64,000 nucleotides of DNA from positions 3,844,001 through 3,908,000 of the forward strand of contig JAJGBQ010000005.1 of the NCBI GenBank assembly GCA_022457065.1. Reading direction: 5' to 3'. Made by a program: the position numbers and the translations under genes. The notes beneath the pieces are model-generated. The model did no database searches, was not told where the DNA came from, and saw only the letters and a program-made list of their open reading frames with translations. Position 1 is the stretch's first letter, and every line of letters begins with the position of its first letter. This document shows positions 58,015 through 64,000 of the stretch, piece by piece. The DNA is from Curvularia sp. ZM96 (Eukaryota > Ascomycota > Dothideomycetes > Pleosporales > Pleosporaceae).

Positions 58015-58076
58015 TTTTTTTCCGAAACCCTCGGAAAAAAAATCCAATGAGCTGGGCCCTCGGGGTCACAGACCCC
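58015..58076. repeat. Two adjacent perfect hairpins
   Basis: The first is an 11-bp perfect inverted repeat, TTTTTTTCCGA (58015-58025) and TCGGAAAAAAA (58031-58041), with a 5-nt loop. The second, 21 bp on, is GGGGTC (58062-58067) and GACCCC (58071-58076) with a 3-nt loop; GGGCCC (58054-58059) lies between. GCTGGGCC occurs twice nearby (57970-57977 and 58051-58058). The element is about 1.1 kb downstream of the PLC stop codon. Confidence 0.6.
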
Positions 58077-59159
58077 AATCTCAAATTCCCAATGTACATA
58101 CAAGGCAGACAAGGAAAATAAAACAACCAAGGATACATCTTGCTGAATAGAAAAAGGGACAACAGAATACAATGGACAGATCCAGAAGCACAACTACCCC
58201 TTGGCTGTAAGCCTTGTTGAGCCTAGATAGCCAAGTGTTGACTTTTGAATTGATGATGAAAAAGAAACAAAAAGACCCATCCAACATGACAAACAAGAAA
58301 AAAAAAGCGGAACCGAGAACTCAACGGTCGAATCGCTTTGCGAAGAGCAGACAGAAAAATTGGCAGAATCCTGCCCAACAGATTCCTACTAGCTATGCTA
58401 GGATAAGCTACTACAACACATCATCAAGTCGTTAAGCCTACCACGGCGAGTAAAAATAAACAAGAAAAGCAAAAAATATAGAACCAGAAGAGAAAGGACG
58501 GTTTGTACATGAGGTTGTTCTGAACAAGAGCAATGAAGCTCTTTCCAAGAAAAAAGGTCGAAACGCAAAGTCTATGGGGATATCGCCAAGATGCAAGAAG
58601 GGTTGCGCGCCGGCAAACCATGATAATCTCCCTATGGTTACTACGCCAATGTTCCGGTTCCGAAAGAAGAAGAAAAGCCAAAAGAAAACGTTTGCTATGC
58701 GAAAAAAAGATAGGGTATATGATAGAATCGGATATGCAAGACGATGGATGAAAGCGATCGGCGTCCAGGCCCGGACAACGCAGCAGTGAGAACTTTTTTG
58801 TTTTTGGTAAAACAGTGTTGTTGAGCGGAGCAGTCTGCATTGCAGATCTATTTGGAAATTCGATAGTCATCGTTGGAAGTGGCAGTACACAAGGCGGTGC
58901 CTGTATCCGAGAGTATTCTTAGCTCTGTTCCGCATATCCGTGGTTGAATGTAAGCTGCGGAACAAATAGCCGTGTGTCCCCCATGTCGTGGCGTTAGGCT
59001 TCCTGGAAAGTAAGAAGCCCGTCCACGCAGTGAGATATCAGTATATGTGGGGTGGAACAATATGCAGGCGCATGATGCCTCTGCAGCCGAGGATTCATGC
59101 TTACAGACGCGTGGCGCCACTGTCAGCTGCAGAGTGAGGCGTTATCCTGGGAGCTTGGA

Positions 59160-62100
59160 CTATCGCTCCATTGTGCTTGAGCGACTGATAGGGTCTAGAT
59201 CGGATTCGCGTGACTCGCTGCCGGTGCGATGCAGCTCCTCCTTGCGCCTCTTGCGCTCGCTCGGTGCACGGCTGATCAAGCGCCTGACGAAGCTACGGCT
59301 CGCTTTGGCGTTGGTTGGCTCCTGAAGGGGGCTGCCAGGGTCAATGGATGACCCGCATGATGTGGCGCTCGAGGGTTCAGGCGCATCGACAATATCCTGT
59401 TTCTTGATCTTACAGAAGAGCGTGGAGAACAGGTACTGTTCACCGTTGCTGTCGTAGAGGGGAAGGTGACGGTAGCCTTGCTGGATGCTGCTGAGTTTGG
59501 CTGTGAAGGTAGCAAGCGGCGCGTGATTCGTGGTCCGTGCATCGAGTGAGTTCCAGACAGTCCAGCGTACGAACACGAGGCTAGGATATCTGGTCGTGAC
59601 TGTCATGTCAATCTCGTTGCCGAACTCGGGGTTGTAGCCGTTGCCCTCGACAATACGGGTTCGTTTGCGGAGAGGGTTGCCAATACCCGAGTGGCCGTTG
59701 CGGGCTGATGCATCTTGGCCGCCGATACCTGTAGCATTGGCGCCCATGTCTTCGGCGCAGTACATCTCAAACTCGACGTACGGGTTGATGTTAGCCTCCT
59801 GTCCAAGGCCTCGGGGACGGGGGAGCTGTTGAGCCGAGATGATCTGTACCGTGAACTTGACTTCCTTTTTGGGGGCCTTCCTGTGACCAATAACAGGGGT
59901 CTGCGACTCGAGCCGAAGTGCTGCAGGCTTCAGCACATAGCCCGTGCGGTCGTCTCCGCCGGCAAACATGGCTTCATTGAGCTGCTGGCCAAGATCGTAC
60001 GTCTGCCAGTTCAGGGCGGCCATCTGCACGCCGCGACGCCAGAACTTGAGAGGATCAAAGTTTGAGGAGTTGATGCGGAAGGCGTGCGGGTATACGCGCA
60101 TGAGGCAGCGCATGTTGTGCTCTTCGAGCAAGTGCTTCTCACGTGCTCCAGGCTTGGTGAGCTTGTCGAAAGCGCGCTCATTGATGGAGAAGACGTGGTT
60201 GAATGTGTTGGCTTCAATGCTGCCAAAGTCTGTGAACTTGACGCCCCGTGTGTAGACACCGAGGCTGCCAAGCTCCTTGGTGATGTTGGTCTTTGTTTTC
60301 TTGTGCTTGTTTTGGTTGTCGACCAACTCGGCAGCCTCGGCGGCGGTAGCGTTGGGGCTGTCACTGTCTTCAGCCGAGCTTACAGCCGCCGATGTGGGTA
60401 GCGTGTTGTTTGAGGTCCGAGGAGTTGCCCAAAAGGTTGCTGATCGCTCTGGTGGGCTCATTGAGGGCGGACTTGAAAGCAGGGGCGAGTTTGGGATGAC
60501 ATTGTCGTTCATGATGACGGGTCGTGACCACGGCGAGCTGAAACTGCGCTGTCTTCGCGAGGTGATTTCGCCTAGGAGTGCCCTCGTATCGAACTCGTCA
60601 CCAGCAGCACCCTTTACTTTGATGAGTATCCTGTGCTTGAGTTCTTCTGGGCTAGGCAGGCTCTGCGACTCGAAATCCAAGGGTTGAAGCACAAGCTTGT
60701 CGCCAAACTCTTGCATCATAATCTTGACCATGGCCGATTGTTGAATCGGTGAGCAGTGGACCTCGAGGGAGAGGATTACCGGGTATGGCGACTCTGTGAA
60801 GGCGTACTTGTTGATGACCTTGATGGTATCCTGGAAGAGAATGCTCTTGGTGAGTGTTCGACCATGCATGACAACCGGGACATTGTCTGCCCCATCCCAG
60901 CAATCAATCTCAAGGCATCGGCAGCCTTTTTGAAGTGCAGTAATGTATGCTTCGGTGCTAGACTCGCCAGCTACCTGGCGACCCAGGAGGTATGTGTTGT
61001 GGGAGCTAGAAATATAGTACTCATTCAACGGTCGGTCAAGCTTCTGTTGTCGACCAACCGGGCGCAGAATCGAGTTTGCGGCGGATGTGAGGAATGTCTG
61101 GAACCCAGAAAAGTTCATGGCGAGCGGCAGAGGGATGTCACCACCTTCGACGGGCGTGGCAGCCGTGCGAGGCTTTGTTGCACGTGCAAACCTCTCAAAT
61201 GTGTTGGTCCAGTACTCGAGATCAGCGTTCACATCGACGCCCTGTTCCTGCTGGAGAAATGAGAAAAACGTGACCTTGTCCATTTCCATCTTGGAACCTG
61301 ATGTCAAGGACTTGTAGATGGTCTTGATATCCTTGCGCTCTTTGAGGCGTCTTACAAAGGATAGGAATTGTGATTGGTTGAGCTTTCCAGTGTCGAGCGT
61401 GTCAGCCTTTTGGAAAACGGCACGAAGCGTGGCCTCGCTGCAGTTGATGTGTAGGCTTCGGCACAGCTCGACGATGCTGGGGAAGTCCAGGGACTCTTCA
61501 CCATCACCTCGCTTCTTCATTGCACGTTGCCACACGAGCTTGGCGCTCTTGTCAGCAAAGCCCATTAGGCCGGCCATGAGGTCGATGCGGTTACGCGATA
61601 CTGATTCGAGTGTCTGGGTCCACATGTTGAAGATGCCCACATCGGGAGCGATTAGGTGCATGGTTCGGATGCGGCCCTTGGAGCGCGTGGTGTCGGTGTA
61701 GACAATGGTAAACCAGTAGGGTGCCCAGTTTTCGGATAGTCCGCACTCCTCGCGGTAGTGCTTTGCTTCTGGGCCGGAGCGAATTTCCTTGACATCGTCG
61801 ATGTAGAAGGCCTTGGAGGGTCTTGAAGGGTCCCAGAATACTTTGGCCGATTCCAGATCGAGGCGCAAGTTGATTTCCTTCTTTTCCTTCTTGGTGATCT
61901 TCTTCAAGACGGTGCCTTGCTCGAGGCGGGAGTTGCGTACTGGGGCTACGACGGCGGTGTCGGGAATGGAGTTGAAGCTGGGCGAGGGGCCGGTGATGCC
62001 AAGGCCGTGGATGGGTTCGTAGGGGTCTTCAATAGCCTCCTCTTCCTCAAAGGCGTCAAAGTCGGAAATGCCTGTGTCGGCGTCGGCGGCAGTCCTGCTG

Positions 62101-62498
62101 TCGCTGCGGCGGCGCATGATGACGGGGCCGGAGCTCTTGTCGCGTTGGGCAGTCGAGTTGCCGCGACGGAAGCGATGCGGAATACCCTGGGCGCCCCGGC
62201 TCACCCGACGGATTAGGCCTGGACCCTTTCCCAGGGCTTCGGCCATGGCGGATGGAGAGGAAGTTGGCTGCGACTGGACGGGTGGCGGCAGTAACGACTC
62301 GGGCAGTGCATAGGATGGGATGGCGGGCAGCGAGGACGATATGGGGACCATGCCTTCGGGAGTGGACTGGAGAGAGCCATTGAGGCAGGAAGCAGTGAGG
62401 GCGGGACTCCCACGGGCAGAAATGCTAATGGCGCGAGCAAAGCTGGGCGAGGGCGAGGGCATGCGCGGGCGCGAGTACGAGTCGTGGAGGAGCGACAT
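59160..62498 (-). CDS. PLC1: Phosphoinositide-specific phospholipase C (delta-like, Plc1)
   Basis: Intronless; 1112 residues. The first 190 are Ser/Pro-rich and unstructured. A PH-like region (about 190-305: INLRLDLESAKVFWDPSRPS) is followed by EF-hand-like helices (310-460). The X box begins at NEYYISSSHNTYLLGRQ, with the first catalytic His near 499 and the second in VVMHGRTLTKS near 542, along with EIDCWDG for Ca2+ binding. The Y box begins near 748 (LGVYTRGVKFTDF, then CLMRVYPHAFRINSSNFDP), and the C2 domain near 883 (KFTVQIISAQQLPRP). The enzyme cleaves PI(4,5)P2 to diacylglycerol and inositol trisphosphate at the plasma membrane in a Ca2+-dependent way. An insertion of about 100 residues with Ser/Pro composition separates X and Y. 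Confidence 0.96.
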   Translation of the reverse strand: MSLLHDSYSRPRMPSPSPSFARAISISARGSPALTASCLNGSLQSTPEGMVPISSSLPAIPSYALPESLLPPPVQSQPTSSPSAMAEALGKGPGLIRRVSRGAQGIPHRFRRGNSTAQRDKSSGPVIMRRRSDSRTAADADTGISDFDAFEEEEAIEDPYEPIHGLGITGPSPSFNSIPDTAVVAPVRNSRLEQGTVLKKITKKEKKEINLRLDLESAKVFWDPSRPSKAFYIDDVKEIRSGPEAKHYREECGLSENWAPYWFTIVYTDTTRSKGRIRTMHLIAPDVGIFNMWTQTLESVSRNRIDLMAGLMGFADKSAKLVWQRAMKKRGDGEESLDFPSIVELCRSLHINCSEATLRAVFQKADTLDTGKLNQSQFLSFVRRLKERKDIKTIYKSLTSGSKMEMDKVTFFSFLQQEQGVDVNADLEYWTNTFERFARATKPRTAATPVEGGDIPLPLAMNFSGFQTFLTSAANSILRPVGRQQKLDRPLNEYYISSSHNTYLLGRQVAGESSTEAYITALQKGCRCLEIDCWDGADNVPVVMHGRTLTKSILFQDTIKVINKYAFTESPYPVILSLEVHCSPIQQSAMVKIMMQEFGDKLVLQPLDFESQSLPSPEELKHRILIKVKGAAGDEFDTRALLGEITSRRQRSFSSPWSRPVIMNDNVIPNSPLLSSPPSMSPPERSATFWATPRTSNNTLPTSAAVSSAEDSDSPNATAAEAAELVDNQNKHKKTKTNITKELGSLGVYTRGVKFTDFGSIEANTFNHVFSINERAFDKLTKPGAREKHLLEEHNMRCLMRVYPHAFRINSSNFDPLKFWRRGVQMAALNWQTYDLGQQLNEAMFAGGDDRTGYVLKPAALRLESQTPVIGHRKAPKKEVKFTVQIISAQQLPRPRGLGQEANINPYVEFEMYCAEDMGANATGIGGQDASARNGHSGIGNPLRKRTRIVEGNGYNPEFGNEIDMTVTTRYPSLVFVRWTVWNSLDARTTNHAPLATFTAKLSSIQQGYRHLPLYDSNGEQYLFSTLFCKIKKQDIVDAPEPSSATSCGSSIDPGSPLQEPTNAKASRSFVRRLISRAPSERKRRKEELHRTGSESRESDLDPISRSSTMER

Positions 62499-64000
62499 GG
62501 TTGTGGTGGGAGGATGTCTCTTTTAACAAGCAAAGGGGATGATGGTCCAGGGGGGGTTGGTGCTAGTACTTCTTCATGGCGTGGGCAATTGGTGGTGGTG
62601 GTGTGGTGGTGTGCGTGGGTGTGGAGGAGGGTTCAAGAGTCGCGGGCGCCACTGGGGAATAAAAGCAGATAGGATCAACAGCCTGCTGGGTCCTGGAGAA
62701 AAAGCTCAGGCTAGGAGCTGGATCGCATCGTGAGACTGACAGAAGGCGGTCGGCTATGACGAGTTGGGACGAGGAAGCGCGCGCTGCGCGAGGTGCAGGT
62801 GGAGGTCAGCTGGGATTACAACGAGGCGGCCTTGCATGCACGTTGCATGGGTGATATGCGATCTGAGGTACTCCGGAGCAGTCGTGGGGGGCGGTTGGGT
62901 TTTTTTGCAGCAAGCGATTCGGCAGAACCAGGGCGGGCAAAGCCGAGCTCGTCAAACGCGGTGGGATGATGTGCGGAGTCGGACGGGCAGCTGCAGGTGC
63001 AGCAGCGCAGCGGAGGTGGACTGACGGGTGAATGATTGATTGGGGGAGGGGGCGTTGTGAGGAGAAAGTGAGGAGAAGGTGAGGAGAAGGGTGCGAGGGG
63101 GCGCGAGCGGGAGTGCCGGCAGCGGTCGAGGAGGTTGAGAATTGTGATGTCGTTGGCCTGTAATTGTTTTGCTCGCTAGGCGGGAGCCCTAGGCATATAA
63201 CAGTGGTAATGCAGTGAGTGGTAGGGTAGACGGGCTATTAGTATGGAAAGGCGCGGGCCTGGTTCGGCCCAGGAACACACAAGCCGCACTCGCAATTTTC
63301 TCAGCTAACTTTGCAACGACACGCTCTCCTGGTCACTCGGGCTCGCCCTTGCCAGCCCATCTCTGCCCGGGCTCGGGCTGCAAAGCCCTCTTCCCTGTTT
63401 GTCTCCTGTGCTAGCGCTTCGCATGCTGAGCCGCGACACTGGTTAGGCCCCACCAAGCAACGGCGTCGACAATGACGCACCCAGAGAGGCTGTCGCCCTG
63501 CTCCGCCAATCACGCCCGCCCGCCGCCTCGAAGCCTGACCATCACCACCTGCCAGCACCATGCCATGGCCTACCGCCTCCCGCTGACAGACGAGACAAGC
63601 CTATCCTCGCCCTGCCGTTACATCCGGCCACAGAGGCCCATGTCGTATGAGCGCGACGACTGGCGGCCCGGCGCTGCACTGGCAAGGCTACCTGTGGCGT
63701 AGCCGTCGTCCGCCCACCTGTACTGTACATACACGACCGACCGACCGCCCATCCACCTATACGCGCTCGACCAAGACCCCACGCGCATGCACGCATTACG
63801 CACACACGCACACACACTGTCCGGTGCTGGCTGCTGCTTTGCTGGCATGGCATGCGCACAAGAGCATGACTCCCGCGTGCGCTGGCGACGTTGCGTCCAT
63901 GGTCCTCCAACCCGGCGAGGCGCCCAGGTGTGGCGGCGCATCCCTCCACCTCGATAGGCTCACACGTGGCGGGTGCCCAAGTTGAAACCAAGTGCGAAGC
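62499..64000. other. Upstream region of PLC to window edge
   Basis: GC-rich promoter-like DNA with short direct repeats of GTGAGGAGAAG near 63056-63095. Frames at 63472-63702 (+) and 63542-63991 (-) have no recognisable motif. A gene beginning beyond the right edge cannot be excluded. Confidence 0.4.

Larger units (their letters stand above)
53140..59159. other. 6-kb gene-poor region upstream of UPF1 and downstream of PLC
   Basis: The largest gap in the window. No known protein family is visible on either strand. Points of note: an ATG frame at 53626 that is open for 63 codons apart from one TAG (53665-53667); a candidate two-exon secreted peptide at 54241-54514; purine-rich tracts near 55525 and 57340-57375; CTA/TAC-rich stretches near 56900-56935 and 57115-57140; and paired hairpins at 58015-58076. 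Composition from 56 to 58.8 kb is rich in homopolymer runs. It may include UPF1 or PLC regulatory DNA, an untranslated RNA, or decayed genes. Confidence 0.4.

Overview
The window is about 64 kb of nuclear DNA from a filamentous ascomycete, most probably a dothideomycete of the Pleosporales type (the exact lineage is inference). Genes are separated by 0.3-6 kb, most are interrupted by short GT-AG introns (46-197 bp) with CTAAC/CTRAC-like branch sites, starts are in Kozak-like rather than Shine-Dalgarno contexts, and the content is fungal: a HET-domain gene, a Ste2 pheromone receptor, a fungal rhodopsin-like membrane protein, Argonaute and an APSES cell-cycle factor. Exons below were assembled by hand from reading frame and splice sites, with phases checked; there is no transcript evidence.

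Layout. 1-8.2 kb: the 3' part of a hemerythrin-like gene, a small unknown gene, a HET-domain protein, the alpha-factor-type receptor STE2, and a nuclear FHA-like/tandem-BRCT protein. 8.6-10.4 kb: an intron-containing tRNA-Asn(GUU) and a divergent 5S rRNA copy. 10.8-21.7 kb: RPA3/RFA3, a YML020W-like alpha/beta hydrolase, the rRNA methyltransferase SPB1 and an Argonaute. 22.7-29.3 kb: a second hemerythrin protein (probably mitochondrial), a seven-helix rhodopsin-like protein with six exons, and a 4-coumarate-CoA-ligase-like acyl-CoA synthetase with a possible peroxisomal signal. 29.5-38.3 kb: complex I subunit NDUFB7 divergent from MBP1, an EamA-type transporter, a PP2A activator (PTPA) and a glutathione peroxidase. 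39.8-53.1 kb: a C2H2 zinc-finger regulator with a long gene-poor upstream region, a small conserved-looking protein, the SNARE USE1, a DUF1771-Smr protein ending in a CaaX box, and the NMD helicase UPF1. 53.1-59.2 kb: a 6 kb gap with one candidate secreted-peptide gene and a paired-hairpin element. 59.2-62.5 kb: phosphoinositide phospholipase C. The last 1.5 kb shows nothing convincing.

The genes do not form a pathway cluster. Most are housekeeping: replication and repair (RPA3, BRCT protein, MBP1), ribosome and RNA metabolism (SPB1, UPF1, Smr protein, Argonaute), trafficking (USE1), signalling (STE2, PLC, PTPA) and redox/energy (GPx, NDUFB7, hemerythrins). No polyketide or peptide synthetase cluster, intact transposon or CRISPR array is visible. 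The points most worth checking are the Argonaute (N-terminal zinc-knuckle-like motif, altered MID-pocket residue, intron directly after the catalytic Glu), the prenylation signal on the Smr protein, the 5S copy with an internal Pol III stop, and the candidate secreted peptide.
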